Positions 44,349 to 53,851 are shown, counted from the first letter of the stretch. The stretch: DNA of 64,000 nucleotides from Chitinophagaceae bacterium (GCA_022841365.1 JALHRP010000008.1:1-64000); one strand, 5' to 3'. Notes: generated by a model from the letters alone, not told the origin. Program-made: numbers and translations.

Positions 44349-45175
44349 TCCTGCAAATTGATTATTCCCTGCATATAAAACACACATTCTCCACCCATCA
44401 TTACACGATCAGCATTTTTCTGTTCGCAAACCACATCACCGCCACGTTTGCTTAACTGTTTTGCCATCATTTTCTTTTTATCCAGCTTTTCGCTCCAGAA
44501 CGGAATGAGCTGTGAATGAGCCGAACCTGTTACAGGATCTTCATCTACACCGGCAGTTGGTGCAAAAAAACGGGAAACAAAATCAACCGTATTTCCTTTT
44601 GCTGTAAGTATGATCATGTTGCCGGTCTTTTTCATAGCAGTAAAATCCGGTTTGGCATTAATCACTTCTTCTTCGGTTGCCACTTCAATTAATAAATCAC
44701 GGTATTTATATACACCCAGTATTTCTTTTACGCCGAGTATTTCAGCAATACCGTCCGGATAATCATTCACCCGTTCAGGTTTCCAGGAAGGAAAATCCAT
44801 TTCATACAGATCGCCTTTCTTTTCAACTTTCAACAAACCGCTTTTTGAACTGAAGGTAACAGATGGTTTACTGTAACCCAGCTGGGTGTATAATACAAAT
44901 GCACTGGCCAATGTAGCATGACCGCATAAATTAATTTCAAACTCCGGGGTAAACCAGCGGATATCATAATCAGCGGCCCCCTCCCGGCCTCCCCCGGTTG
45001 GGGAGGAGTTCCCACGCACAGGAACAAAGAAAACGGTCTCAGCCAGATTATTTTCCATTGCCAGTTGCTGCATCAATGCATCATCAATCCATTTATCCAA
45101 TGGTACAACTGCTGCCGGGTTACCTTTGAATAAAGTGGAAGCAAATGCATCAATCTGGTATAAATTCAATTTCAT
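44345..45175 (-). CDS. PhzF family isomerase-like protein
   Basis: 276 residues. PhzF fold with the start LNLYQIDAFASTLFKGNPAAVVPLD, the conserved NLAETVFFVP with catalytic Glu, IRWFTPEFEINLCGHATLAS, FFAPTAGVDEDPVTGSAHS near the end. The family includes epimerases and isomerases; the substrate here is unknown. Between VFFVP and DYDIRWF there is an extra RGNSSPTGGGREGAA loop (residues about 54-68), translated from a palindromic repeat. The frame is intact. Confidence 0.88.
   Translation of the reverse strand: MKLNLYQIDAFASTLFKGNPAAVVPLDKWIDDALMQQLAMENNLAETVFFVPVRGNSSPTGGGREGAADYDIRWFTPEFEINLCGHATLASAFVLYTQLGYSKPSVTFSSKSGLLKVEKKGDLYEMDFPSWKPERVNDYPDGIAEILGVKEILGVYKYRDLLIEVATEEEVINAKPDFTAMKKTGNMIILTAKGNTVDFVSRFFAPTAGVDEDPVTGSAHSQLIPFWSEKLDKKKMMAKQLSKRGGDVVCEQKNADRVMMGGECVFYMQGIINLQD
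44974..45016. repeat. GC-rich palindromic repeat inside the PhzF gene
   Basis: GGCCCCCTCCCGGCCTCCCC then a hairpin CCTCCCC-CGGTT-GGGGAGG (44989-45007), then AGTTCCCAC. It is in frame and adds about 15 residues. Confidence 0.75.
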
Positions 45176-45257
45176 ATTTATTTATTTTGAAGTCTGTAAA
45201 TTAGGAAACTATCACAGACTTCAACTGCCGATTAAATAACAGCTACCGAATAATTGT

Positions 45258-45860
45258 TTAATAAAAACGTGGTAATGCTAATTTATGCCTCACCACAACT
45301 ATCCGGAACACGACAATAAACAAAATAGATATAATGGTGGCCAGGTTGCTGAGCATATCTACTTTTAAGAGCAACAGGTAAAGCAATCCTCCCAAAATAG
45401 AAACGGACGCATAAATTTCTTTGCGGAAAACGAGCGGCACATTGTTCAGTAACACATCTCTAATTACACCACCAAACGACCCTGTGATAGTGCCTAATGC
45501 AATACAAATACCCGGACTGAATTGCAGTTGCATTCCTTTCTCTACACCAATGAGTGTAAACAATCCCAAACCAAATGCATCAAATAAAAATAAAGTGCTG
45601 GTAAAACGTTTCAGATAGTTGCCAAAGAACATGGTGCCAATTGCTGCTGCAATAATAACAATGGTTGTTGTTCCGTCACGTAACCAACCAACAGGTGTAT
45701 CACCAATCAATACATCACGCAAGGTTCCGCCGCCAATTGCTGTAACAAATGAAAGGATGATGACACCAAACGGATCAAGCTTTTTCTCCATGGCAGAAAA
45801 AGCACCTGAAACTGCAAAGGCAAAGGTCCCGAGAATATCAATGATGGAGAGGAAGGACAT
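45258..45860 (-). CDS. TRIC/YicG-type cation channel family membrane protein (UPF0126)
   Basis: From the ATG at 45860 (MSFLSIIDILGTFAFAVSG) it has 200 residues. Two UPF0126 repeats, each with three helices; the signature GGGTLRDVLIGDTPVGWLRD in the first and GGVIRDVLLNNVPLVFRKE in the second. Distant relatives are the TRIC cation channels. The longer reading from 45950 adds an unlikely N-terminal tail. Function in bacteria is not settled. Confidence 0.88.
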   Translation of the reverse strand: MSFLSIIDILGTFAFAVSGAFSAMEKKLDPFGVIILSFVTAIGGGTLRDVLIGDTPVGWLRDGTTTIVIIAAAIGTMFFGNYLKRFTSTLFLFDAFGLGLFTLIGVEKGMQLQFSPGICIALGTITGSFGGVIRDVLLNNVPLVFRKEIYASVSILGGLLYLLLLKVDMLSNLATIISILFIVVFRIVVVRHKLALPRFY

Positions 45861-45957
45861 GGTTATGACTGAATGATAAAAATAGTCAAAGAGTTTAATT
45901 ATTAAATTAGAACCATTGCACTTATTCGTCAGACGAAGCGTACTCATCACTCATCAC

Positions 45958-48342
45958 TCACTCCCTCATCATCTCCAGAATCACCGATGTAATTTCTTCA
46001 ACATTTGGTTTGCTGAAATAATCACCATCACTTCCGTAAGAAGGACGATGTGCTTTACCGGTAATTGTTCTCGGAGCAACATCTAAATATTTATAACCGC
46101 CCTGTTCTTCCATTACTTTGTTAAACATATACGCCGCAGCACCACCGGGAACATCTTCATCAACAAATACAATGCGGTTTGTTTTCTTTAATGATTCAAG
46201 TATGGTATGATTGATATCAAACGGAAGTAAGGTTTGTACATCAATAATTTCACAACTGGTTCCCATCTGCTCCAGCTGTTGTGCAGCTTCATCAATAATA
46301 CGAAGTGTAGATCCGTAAGAAACAATGGTTACATCAGTTCCCTGTCTGATCACTTCGGGTACACCCATCGGCACAGTAAATGAAGAAAGATTCAACGGCA
46401 TTTTTTCTTTTAAACGATAGCCGTTTAAACATTCAATCACCAATGCAGGCTCGTTGCTTTGTAATAATGTATTGTACATACCTGCAGCCTGCACCATATT
46501 ACGTGGCACACAAACATACATGCCACGCAAACTGTTTACAATCATACCCATGGGCGATCCGCTGTGCCAGATACCTTCTAAACGATGACCTCTTGAACGA
46601 ACAATTAACGGTGCACTTTGTCTGCCTGCTGTACGAAAATGTAAAGTGGCTACATCATCACTCAATGGCTGCAAACCATAAAGGAGATAATCGAGATATT
46701 GTATTTCTGCAATGGGACGTAAGCCACGCATAGCTAAACCAACGCCCTGCCCCATAATGGTTAATTCACGAATACCTGTGTCAAATATTCTTGTATCTCC
46801 ATGCTTTACCTGCAAACCGGCGAAACCCTGATTTACATCTCCAATAAATCCGAGATCTTCTCCAAATGCCACCACTTTTGGATTGATGCTGAACAACTGA
46901 TCAAAATAACGGTTCAGAATTTCATATCCATTCATTACAGCAGCATCAGCAGGAATCTGTGCTTTTATTTCACTCACACGCATTGCACTTGCTGCACCTT
47001 CATGATATAAGTGTGAGTTGAAAAGTGATTTGCTTTCTTTCATCAACTCATCATAATACTTTTTTGCGTCGTTCTCTTTAACATTTGAAGTGAGAGAAAC
47101 AGCTTTGTACAAAGTTGTCATTACATCTTTTCTGCCCGGTTCTCTGTTTTCTTCGAGTTGCTGTTTCAGTTTTTGTAATGAAGAAGCATTTGTTGAAACT
47201 ACACTCAGATTCTGCAGTATTTCCGCCACCTTTTGTACCTGTGCTTTGATGGGTTGCTGAAATTCCTGCCAGGCTGTATTCTTTTCGTTTCTTACAAATT
47301 CTTTTGTCTCGGTTTCAACTGCCGCTAATTCTTCTTCATTCGCCAGGGAGTTTTCAAGAATCCACTCTTTCATTTTTTTAATACAATCCCACTCCCGTTC
47401 CCATTGTAAACGGTCGGCTGTTTTATAACGCTCATGGCTGCCCGAAGTGGAATGCCCCTGTGGCTGAGTAACTTCTTCTACATGAAACAATGCAGGTGTA
47501 TGCGTTGTGCGGATTTTTTCAATGCCTGCTTCAAACACTTCGCACATGCCGGCATAATCCCATGCTTTTACTTTATAAATTTCAATACCGTTGGTTCCTT
47601 CTTTTTTCTGAAAACCTTTTAATGCTTCCGAAACAGAACCTTTGGTTGTTTGATATTTCTTGGGAACAGAAATACCATATCCATCATCCCATACAAAAAC
47701 AGCTAAAGGAATTTGCTGCACTGCCGCTGCGTTCATGGTTTCCCAAAAATGGCCTTCACTTGTAGAGGCGTCGCCAATTGTGGCAAAGCAAACTTCATTT
47801 CCATTGTCTGATAATGAAGAAAACTGTTTCAGTTCACTGGTATGTCTGAATAATTTTGATGCAAGTGCCAACCCAACTGAACGGGGCATTTGTGCAGCAG
47901 TAGGCGCCATACCTGATGCCAGATTTTTACGGTTGACCAGATCCAGCATCTCACCATTTTCATCAACCATGGCTGTTGCAAAATGCGAATTCATTTGCCT
48001 GCCTGCACTGTGCGGATCATGACTGGTATCAGGATCAGCATACAGTTGTGCAAAAAATTCTTTTACGGTAGCAGCACCGGTTGTAAAAGCAAAGGTCTGG
48101 TCACGGTAGTAACCGCTGTAAAAATCACCCGGCTTAAAAAACTTGGCCATTGCCAACTGAGGCACTTCTTTGCCATCGCCAAAAATGCCAAACTTAGCTT
48201 TACCTGTTAACACTTCCTTTCGCCCCAGTAAACTGGCTTCACGGCTAAGGCAGGCAAAACGGTAATCCTGTAACACTTCCTGTTTAAAGTGTTCAAATGA
48301 AAGCTGTTGTAAGTGCAGGCTGTCGTTGGTGATTGATTCCAT
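45958..48342 (-). CDS. 2-oxoacid dehydrogenase E1, fused alpha and beta subunits
   Basis: 794 residues. The alpha half (about 1-400) has SGYYRDQTFAFTTG, the thiamine diphosphate motif GDASTSEGHFWETMNAAAVQ ending with the Asp/Asn in WDDGYGIS. The beta half (about 460-794) has GEDLGFIGDVNQGF, GIRELTIMGQGVGLAMRG, FRTAGRQSAPLIVRSRGHRL and FVDEDVPGGAAAYMF. The enzyme decarboxylates a 2-oxoacid and acylates the lipoyl arm of E2. Substrate (branched-chain, pyruvate or other) cannot be fixed, as no E2 or E3 gene is adjacent. A second, different fused E1 is at 54596-56740. A TATTTTTG box lies 4 bases before its ATG. Confidence 0.92.
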   Translation of the reverse strand: MESITNDSLHLQQLSFEHFKQEVLQDYRFACLSREASLLGRKEVLTGKAKFGIFGDGKEVPQLAMAKFFKPGDFYSGYYRDQTFAFTTGAATVKEFFAQLYADPDTSHDPHSAGRQMNSHFATAMVDENGEMLDLVNRKNLASGMAPTAAQMPRSVGLALASKLFRHTSELKQFSSLSDNGNEVCFATIGDASTSEGHFWETMNAAAVQQIPLAVFVWDDGYGISVPKKYQTTKGSVSEALKGFQKKEGTNGIEIYKVKAWDYAGMCEVFEAGIEKIRTTHTPALFHVEEVTQPQGHSTSGSHERYKTADRLQWEREWDCIKKMKEWILENSLANEEELAAVETETKEFVRNEKNTAWQEFQQPIKAQVQKVAEILQNLSVVSTNASSLQKLKQQLEENREPGRKDVMTTLYKAVSLTSNVKENDAKKYYDELMKESKSLFNSHLYHEGAASAMRVSEIKAQIPADAAVMNGYEILNRYFDQLFSINPKVVAFGEDLGFIGDVNQGFAGLQVKHGDTRIFDTGIRELTIMGQGVGLAMRGLRPIAEIQYLDYLLYGLQPLSDDVATLHFRTAGRQSAPLIVRSRGHRLEGIWHSGSPMGMIVNSLRGMYVCVPRNMVQAAGMYNTLLQSNEPALVIECLNGYRLKEKMPLNLSSFTVPMGVPEVIRQGTDVTIVSYGSTLRIIDEAAQQLEQMGTSCEIIDVQTLLPFDINHTILESLKKTNRIVFVDEDVPGGAAAYMFNKVMEEQGGYKYLDVAPRTITGKAHRPSYGSDGDYFSKPNVEEITSVILEMMRE

Positions 48343-48346
48343 GTGG

Positions 48347-48354
48347 CAAAAATA
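48347..48354 (-). promoter_or_regulatory. -7 box (TATTTTTG) of the E1 gene at 45958-48342
   Basis: Minus strand TATTTTTG ends 4 bases before the ATG, which would give a leaderless or nearly leaderless transcript. The -33 element is poor. Confidence 0.35.
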
Positions 48355-48535
48355 AATGTTTTGACTTGCGCATTAACACTTGTAAGTTGATTTGGTGAAA
48401 ACAAATGGGTTGCTGTGCAAAAATGGGTGAAGTGTGGCCCCTGTTCAACGGCCCGTTAACCCATTCTGCCGATTACTCTGGTAAAAAAATGTGAAAGGCA
48501 ACCTTTCCCCACTATGAACTGTCTGTACTTATGCG

Positions 48536-48543
48536 TACTTTTG
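48536..48543 (+). promoter_or_regulatory. -7 box (TACTTTTG) of the first DUF1573 gene
   Basis: TACTTTTG, 20 bases before the ATG at 48564. It rules out the in-frame ATG at 48531 as the start. Confidence 0.4.
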
Positions 48544-48563
48544 AAAGCGCAAAAATCAACAAT

Positions 48564-49037
48564 ATGAAAAAACTATTTGGAACCTTTCTCTTTACTTCTG
48601 TTTTAGCCCTTGCCGGCATGGCACAGTCGCATGATGGTCATAACCACAGCAACCCTGCCCCTGCAGCTGCAAAACCCGAATCAATTAAATTACCTGAGCT
48701 GAGTTTTGACTTTGGGAAAATACCCCAGGGCAAACCCGTTACACACAATTTTATTGTAGAAAATATCGGAAAAGATACTTTACGAATCGAAAATGTGCAG
48801 GCAAGCTGCGGATGCACTACCCCTGAGTGGAGCAATGCACCGATTCTTACCGGCAATAAAACAACTATTAAAGTAGGGTACAATGCAGCAGCTGAAGGTG
48901 TATTTGAAAAATCTATCACCATTTATTACAATGGTGGACAGGTAAAACAAATTACCATCAAAGGGCAGGTTTGGAAAACACCTGATCAATCGGCACCGGG
49001 CAATCAGGCATTGAATGTTTTTAAACAATCACAATAA
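48564..49037 (+). CDS. DUF1573 domain secreted protein (first copy)
   Basis: From the ATG at 48564 (MKKLFGTFLFTSVLALAGMAQ) it has 157 residues with a signal peptide. A His/Pro-rich start of the mature part (SHDGHNHSNPAPAAAK), then the DUF1573 domain: FDFGKIPQGKPVTHNFIVEN, the CGC cluster in QASCGCTTPEWSN, TIKVGYNAAAEGVFEKSITI and a closing KGQVW. DUF1573 is an Ig-like/ASH-type beta domain common in secreted Bacteroidota proteins. A second copy follows 13 bases downstream, so the pair is an operon and probably a tandem duplication. Confidence 0.88.
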   Translation: MKKLFGTFLFTSVLALAGMAQSHDGHNHSNPAPAAAKPESIKLPELSFDFGKIPQGKPVTHNFIVENIGKDTLRIENVQASCGCTTPEWSNAPILTGNKTTIKVGYNAAAEGVFEKSITIYYNGGQVKQITIKGQVWKTPDQSAPGNQALNVFKQSQ

Positions 49038-49050
49038 TAAACAGTATACA

Positions 49051-49431
49051 ATGAAATCAGTATTTGCATCATTTATTGCACTCTTTTTAGTTACAGTAGC
49101 TTTTGGTCAATCAAAGAAACCATCTGATGTTGCAAAGTTTGCCAGCGAAACAGTTGACTTAGGCAAGCCAAAAGTGGGCAACCCGGTTACAGCAACATTT
49201 ACATTTACAAATACCAGCAATGAAGATCTGGTAATTGAAACAGTAACACCCGGTTGTGGCTGTACAAAATCTGATTACACCAAAGAACCCATTAAGCCCG
49301 GTAAAACAGGAACCATTACTGCAACCTATAATGCAGCTTCTGTTGGCACATTTACAAAACCGGTTTATGTAAAATTTCTGGGTATAGATGAGCAACAAAA
49401 ATTAACTATTGTTGGAATTGTTCAGCAATAA
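49051..49431 (+). CDS. DUF1573 domain secreted protein (second copy)
   Basis: From the ATG at 49051 (MKSVFASFIALFLVTVAFGQ) it has 126 residues: signal peptide plus one DUF1573 domain with VDLGKPKVGNPVTATFTFTN, GCGCTKSDYTKEPIKPG, GTITATYNAASVGTFTKPVY. It is a paralogue of the preceding gene, sharing the CGC and the YNAA-xVGxF pattern, but without the His-rich linker. It ends with a terminator 20 bases later. Confidence 0.9.
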   Translation: MKSVFASFIALFLVTVAFGQSKKPSDVAKFASETVDLGKPKVGNPVTATFTFTNTSNEDLVIETVTPGCGCTKSDYTKEPIKPGKTGTITATYNAASVGTFTKPVYVKFLGIDEQQKLTIVGIVQQ

Positions 49432-49448
49432 ACGCATCAACCAATAAA

Positions 49449-49481
49449 ATAAAAACCCTCTGCAGTGACAGAGGGTTTTTA
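49449..49481 (+). terminator. Terminator of the DUF1573 pair
   Basis: AACCCTCTG-CAGTGA-CAGAGGGTT then TTTATTTTA. Confidence 0.88.
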
Positions 49482-49509
49482 TTTTACATACCTCCCCTAT
49501 CTTTGTTTG

Positions 49510-50706
49510 ATGTTACCAATCAGTAAGCGTGGTGAGCAAATGCCACCCTCACCCATCCGGAAATTAGTTCCATACGCAGAAGCTGCCAAGAAAAGAGGCA
49601 CCAAAGTATTTCACCTCAACATTGGTCAGCCCGATATAGAAACACCTGCTGCCATTTTAGATGCGGTGCGTAATGCAGATATCAAAGTGCTGGAGTACAG
49701 CCACAGTGCAGGTAATGAAAGTTACAGACGTAAACTCACACAGTATTACAAGAAAGTTGGTATTGATGTGAACTATGATCAGATATTGATTACTACAGGC
49801 GGCAGCGAAGCAATTATGTTTGGCTTCTTTACCTGTTTTAATCCCGGTGATGAAGTAATTATTCCCGAACCTTTTTATGCAAACTACAACGGCTTTGCCT
49901 GTGCTGCGGGAGTAAATGTTGTACCCATTACATCGCATATCGAAAACAGTTTTGCGTTACCGGATATAGAAGAGTTTGAAAAAGTAATTACAGCAAAAAC
50001 AAAAGCAATCATCATCTGTAGCCCAAATAACCCCACCGGATATTTGTACAGCAAAGAAGAAATGCTGAAGCTGAAAGATGTTTGTGTAAAACACAACCTG
50101 TATTTATTCAGCGATGAAGCATACCGTGAGTTTTGTTATGATGGTGATTATGTAAGTGCATTGCATATTGAAGGACTGGAGCAGCATGTAGTGCTCATGG
50201 ATACTATCAGTAAACGTTACAGTGCATGTGGTGCAAGACTGGGCGCACTGGTTACAAAAAATAAAGCGGTGTATGATGCTTCTATGAAGTTTGCACAGGC
50301 AAGACTCAGTCCGCCGGGATTAGCACAGATCATGGGCGAAGCGGCGGTTGATTTACCGGATGCTTATTTTGATGCACCAAAAGCAGAATATTTATCCCGC
50401 AGAAATTTACTGGTGAAACGATTAAATGCCATGCCAGGAGTTTTTTGTCCCAACCCCGGTGGTGCGTTTTATGCCATGGCTAAATTACCAATTGATGATA
50501 GCGACCGGTTTTGCCAGTGGCTTTTGGAATCATTTTCACATAACGGACAAACCATAATGCTGGCACCTGCAACCGGGTTTTACGGAACAGCCGGGTTAGG
50601 GAAGAATGAAGTACGACTGGCTTATGTACTTAATCTTGAAGCGCTGGATAAAGCCATGGATTGCCTGGAAGAAGCATTAAAAGTTTATCCAGGTAAAACA
50701 AACTAA
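49510..50706 (+). CDS. Pyridoxal-phosphate aminotransferase, class I
   Basis: From the ATG at 49510 (MLPISKRGEQMPPSPIRKL) it has 398 residues; the in-frame ATG at 49465 lies inside the terminator. Fold type I aminotransferase: HLNIGQPDIETP, ITTGGSEAIMFGF, SPNNPTGYLYSKEEM, the PLP lysine in MDTISKRYSACGARLG and the substrate Arg in NEVRLAYVLN. The GQPDIETP opening is close to aspartate aminotransferases of the PatA/AspC-like group in Bacteroidota. The amino donor is not certain. Confidence 0.9.
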   Translation: MLPISKRGEQMPPSPIRKLVPYAEAAKKRGTKVFHLNIGQPDIETPAAILDAVRNADIKVLEYSHSAGNESYRRKLTQYYKKVGIDVNYDQILITTGGSEAIMFGFFTCFNPGDEVIIPEPFYANYNGFACAAGVNVVPITSHIENSFALPDIEEFEKVITAKTKAIIICSPNNPTGYLYSKEEMLKLKDVCVKHNLYLFSDEAYREFCYDGDYVSALHIEGLEQHVVLMDTISKRYSACGARLGALVTKNKAVYDASMKFAQARLSPPGLAQIMGEAAVDLPDAYFDAPKAEYLSRRNLLVKRLNAMPGVFCPNPGGAFYAMAKLPIDDSDRFCQWLLESFSHNGQTIMLAPATGFYGTAGLGKNEVRLAYVLNLEALDKAMDCLEEALKVYPGKTN

Positions 50707-50707
50707 A

Positions 50708-52075
50708 TTATTCATCATTCCCGAAAATCAGGTGTCTGTATTTCTGATACAGAAAAGCAATCACCAGCAGGATAGCTCCTATGGAAACATAGGCAACAAT
50801 CTTTTCGATTGTTGAAAAATTAATACTGTCTAAAACAACCAGTTTTACAAGAGTAATTCCAAACAACAGAATGGAAGCAATGCGCAGCAGTCTGAATCGC
50901 TGCCACAACCCTGCAACGAATAACAATACTGCCATGGATACCCAAACAAGAGAAATGGTTGTGCCTGCAAATTTCTGCGGAACATAAATCACAATCAGGA
51001 TCAGTGCAAGAACAAGGCAGGTATGCCAGATCATTTTCTGCTGATGAAACAACCCTTTACTGATGAACATTAACAGTAAATAAAAGACACTGATTGCGAG
51101 TGTTACAATTGAACCATCTTCTGTATCACCCTTGTAAGTATAAATATACAGTGAGCTGATGTATACAATAAAGCTCTGGAAGATGAGTAACGACAGATCA
51201 GCTGCATCTGTTTCTTCATTTCTTGCCAATCTGAAACCGAAAATGGTTAAAAGAAATTGTACATAAAAAAGAATCAGGAATAGCCATGCTGCACCTGAAT
51301 AAGTTTCATTGTGTTTCATAAACAGCCAGGAAATAAAAATCAGCCAGCTTGCTGCAAACGCTATCACTTTTAAGATATTCCAGCTTCGTTTAAAAGAAAG
51401 GAATAAGATGCCTGTATTGATCAGAAAAATATAAGAAAACAGCATCACCACATTGCCTGAGTTACCTCCTACTAAAAATGGAATACCATATGCACCAACC
51501 AACGCAAGTGTGGCAATTTCCTGACGTTCGAATTTCAATGAAACATAAACGGTAAAAAACGTAAACAGAATCATTACTGCAAACGCAAGCGGTCTTGATA
51601 AAAATCCATAATACTCAAATGCTCCATAAGTAGTAAAATAAAATGCGGCCATTGCACCGCTAAACAGAATAGCACTGAAGGTTTCATATTTTTTCCGCAG
51701 CCGTATGGATATAAACAATAATAATCCGCTTGCCAGATAAGCGAGTATGATGCGGACTGCAGGAGAAATTAAGTTTTTATCAATGGCATATTTTACACCA
51801 ATAGCTATACCTGTAATTAGTACAATAATTCCCGCAAACTGCATCAGCCGCAAACCAACAAACCCTTCAACCCCATTATTTTTTTGAGTTGTTTGCCGGA
51901 TTTGATTTGATTGCGGAGCCACAGGTTTTGGAATTGCTGCGGCAGGTGCAGCAGGATGCAGCTTCATTAACTGCTGTTCAAGAAAAAGCAATTCATTCCG
52001 GTGTTCTTCCTGTTGTTCTTTCAACAGTTGAATTTTCGCTTTCAGATCATTTATTTGCTGTTGATCCATCATCAT
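50708..52075 (-). CDS. DUF2339 multi-pass membrane protein
   Basis: 455 residues. An N-terminal coiled coil (QQINDLKAKIQLLKEQQEEH), an Ala/Pro linker, then about 13-14 membrane helices from residue 75 to the end. The motif GLRLMQFAGIIVLITGIAIGVKYAID and GAYGIPFLVGGN resemble the DUF2339 family. The function is unknown. It lies 18 bases downstream of an amino acid permease gene in the same direction and ends 1 base from the aminotransferase stop (convergent). Confidence 0.8.
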   Translation of the reverse strand: MMMDQQQINDLKAKIQLLKEQQEEHRNELLFLEQQLMKLHPAAPAAAIPKPVAPQSNQIRQTTQKNNGVEGFVGLRLMQFAGIIVLITGIAIGVKYAIDKNLISPAVRIILAYLASGLLLFISIRLRKKYETFSAILFSGAMAAFYFTTYGAFEYYGFLSRPLAFAVMILFTFFTVYVSLKFERQEIATLALVGAYGIPFLVGGNSGNVVMLFSYIFLINTGILFLSFKRSWNILKVIAFAASWLIFISWLFMKHNETYSGAAWLFLILFYVQFLLTIFGFRLARNEETDAADLSLLIFQSFIVYISSLYIYTYKGDTEDGSIVTLAISVFYLLLMFISKGLFHQQKMIWHTCLVLALILIVIYVPQKFAGTTISLVWVSMAVLLFVAGLWQRFRLLRIASILLFGITLVKLVVLDSINFSTIEKIVAYVSIGAILLVIAFLYQKYRHLIFGNDE

Positions 52076-52093
52076 TCAATTTTAAAAAGTTTT

Positions 52094-53524
52094 CTACTGA
52101 TGCCTGTTCTTCCATTTGAAATAAAAATAGAGAGGAACACCAATTGCAGTTAAGATCAACCCAAAAACAGAATTGATCATCTGCGATTTACCCGACATAT
52201 AATTACTGATATCAGTATACAAAGTGGTAACAATATACAGTGTTGTAAAAATCAAAAATAATAATGGGATAATGGGATAACCCCATGCTTTGTAAGGCCG
52301 TTCTGCATGAGGCATCCGTCTTCTCAAAATAAACAGTGCCATAATAACAAGACCATAAAATATCCAGCCAATAAAAATAAACATATCTGCAAGCAGATCA
52401 AACGAACCACTCAATACCAGTAAACTGCTCCACACAGCCAGGAGAAGGATGGCGTTACCCGGCGTTTTAAATTTGGGTTGTACACGACCTGCAAACCGGA
52501 AAAATGTTTTGGATTCACTCATTGCAAAAACAACACGTGCATTGGTTAAGAGATTTACATTTGTTGAACCGAAAGTTGAAATCACAATCAGCAGTGCAAT
52601 AGCCGTACCTCCTGCCGGCCCCATTACAAATGCAGCAGCGTCACTTGCAACTAATGGCGACTTTGCCATAACTTCAACAGGCAACACATACATGTAAGAA
52701 AGTGTAACCAGCATATAAATAATGATACAGGACCATAACCCTATCATTAAACTCCGTGTGATATTTTTTGAAGGATTTTTTATTTCGCCGGCCACCATGT
52801 TGAGATTATTCCAGCCATCGTAAGCTGCAAATGCTCCTGTTGTTGCAGCCATGAATGCGCCCATTAACTTCCAGCCGCTTAAATTAAAATCAGGTGCATT
52901 GGTGAAAAAGTTATGGCTGTTTCCTTTACCTGAAAACAGAATACCAAACACCAGCAACATGATGGCGGCTGTTTTTAATACTGTTGCAAAAAACTGTACT
53001 GCGTTACCTGAGCGCATACTGATATAATTAATGATACTTAAACCCATAATCATTGCAATAGCCAGCGCTTTCACAGAAAAATTCTGCAGCGGAAAAATAT
53101 CACCAATAAGAGGAAGATGCAGTTGAACGGATTGCTGAAGTTCAACACTCAGCTGCGGCAGTTCAATAAAATAATTAGTATAAGAAGCAAATACATAGCC
53201 GATGGCTGCAATAGATGCTGTATTGATAACGGCCATGCTTGCCCAACCGTAGAGATGAGCTATAAAATCGCCGTAAGCATATTTCAGATAAACAAACTGT
53301 CCTCCGGTTTCAGGAAACATGGCACCCAGTTCAGCAAAGGCCATTGCACCAAACATGGAAACAATGCCGGCAATAAGCCATACCAGAATAATTAAATAAG
53401 GTGAGCCAAGCTGTGCAGCCATACTTGCGGGCTTCATAAAAATGTTAGCCCCAATGATGCTGCCAATTACAATGCTGGTGGCAGACCAGACCCCAATTGT
53501 TTTTTTAAGTTGAGCAGATGGCAT
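52094..53524 (-). CDS. Amino acid permease, APC superfamily (LAT-like)
   Basis: From the ATG at 53524 (MPSAQLKKTIGVWSATSIVIGS) it has 476 residues and 12 helices. Motifs: IGSIIGANIFMKPASMAAQLG, GAMAFAELGAMFPETGGQFVYLKYAYG, AAYDGWNNLNMVAGEIKNPSKN and FGSTNVNLLTNARVVFAMSES. The substrate is probably a neutral amino acid (inference from the family). Upstream of its start lies the tRNA-Met repeat region. Confidence 0.9.
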   Translation of the reverse strand: MPSAQLKKTIGVWSATSIVIGSIIGANIFMKPASMAAQLGSPYLIILVWLIAGIVSMFGAMAFAELGAMFPETGGQFVYLKYAYGDFIAHLYGWASMAVINTASIAAIGYVFASYTNYFIELPQLSVELQQSVQLHLPLIGDIFPLQNFSVKALAIAMIMGLSIINYISMRSGNAVQFFATVLKTAAIMLLVFGILFSGKGNSHNFFTNAPDFNLSGWKLMGAFMAATTGAFAAYDGWNNLNMVAGEIKNPSKNITRSLMIGLWSCIIIYMLVTLSYMYVLPVEVMAKSPLVASDAAAFVMGPAGGTAIALLIVISTFGSTNVNLLTNARVVFAMSESKTFFRFAGRVQPKFKTPGNAILLLAVWSSLLVLSGSFDLLADMFIFIGWIFYGLVIMALFILRRRMPHAERPYKAWGYPIIPLLFLIFTTLYIVTTLYTDISNYMSGKSQMINSVFGLILTAIGVPLYFYFKWKNRHQ

Positions 53525-53653
53525 ATGGTTGGATAAATGTGGGATGCATTTCATCTGCATGTCATACAGCGAAATGGTTTCTCAATATAACTGAATAAAC
53601 TGAAAGGGGTACTTAGCTCAATGATTGGAGTAAATTTCGAAAGGAAATCAATA

Positions 53654-53850
53654 AGCCCTTTAAAGAGGGCTAACAAAGTACCGGAGAGCAGACTTGAACT
53701 GCCGTCCGCTGCGGCGGATATGAACCCTCTTTATTATTAATTATTCATAAAAAAAGCCCTCATGAAGAGGGCTAACATCGTACCGGAGAGCAGACTTGAA
53801 CTGCCGTCCGCCGCAGCGGATATGAACCCTCTTCATTATGAATGATACAT
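53654..53850 (-). repeat. Two truncated tRNA-Met copies, each with a terminator
   Basis: Minus strand, after the full tRNA-Met: at 53781-53806 and 53679-53704 the last 26 bases of the tRNA (T-arm and 3' acceptor strand) are repeated exactly. Each is preceded by a palindrome (TCCGCTGCGGCGGA and TCCGCCGCAGCGGA on the minus strand, at 53807-53820 and 53705-53718) in place of the variable region, and by TTCATA from the anticodon loop. Each is followed by the AGCCCTCTT/AAGAGGGCT type terminator (53755-53773 and 53654-53671). The copies start exactly 102 bases apart. The D-arm and 5' acceptor strand are missing, so they cannot be working tRNAs. Confidence 0.9.
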
Positions 53851-53851
53851 T

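Noticed and set aside
53679-53806. Truncated tRNA copies as working tRNA genes
   Set aside because: They lack the D-arm and 5' acceptor strand.
53654-53850. CRISPR-like array
   Set aside because: The 102-base period units are tRNA fragments with terminators, not short repeats with spacers, and no cas genes are present.
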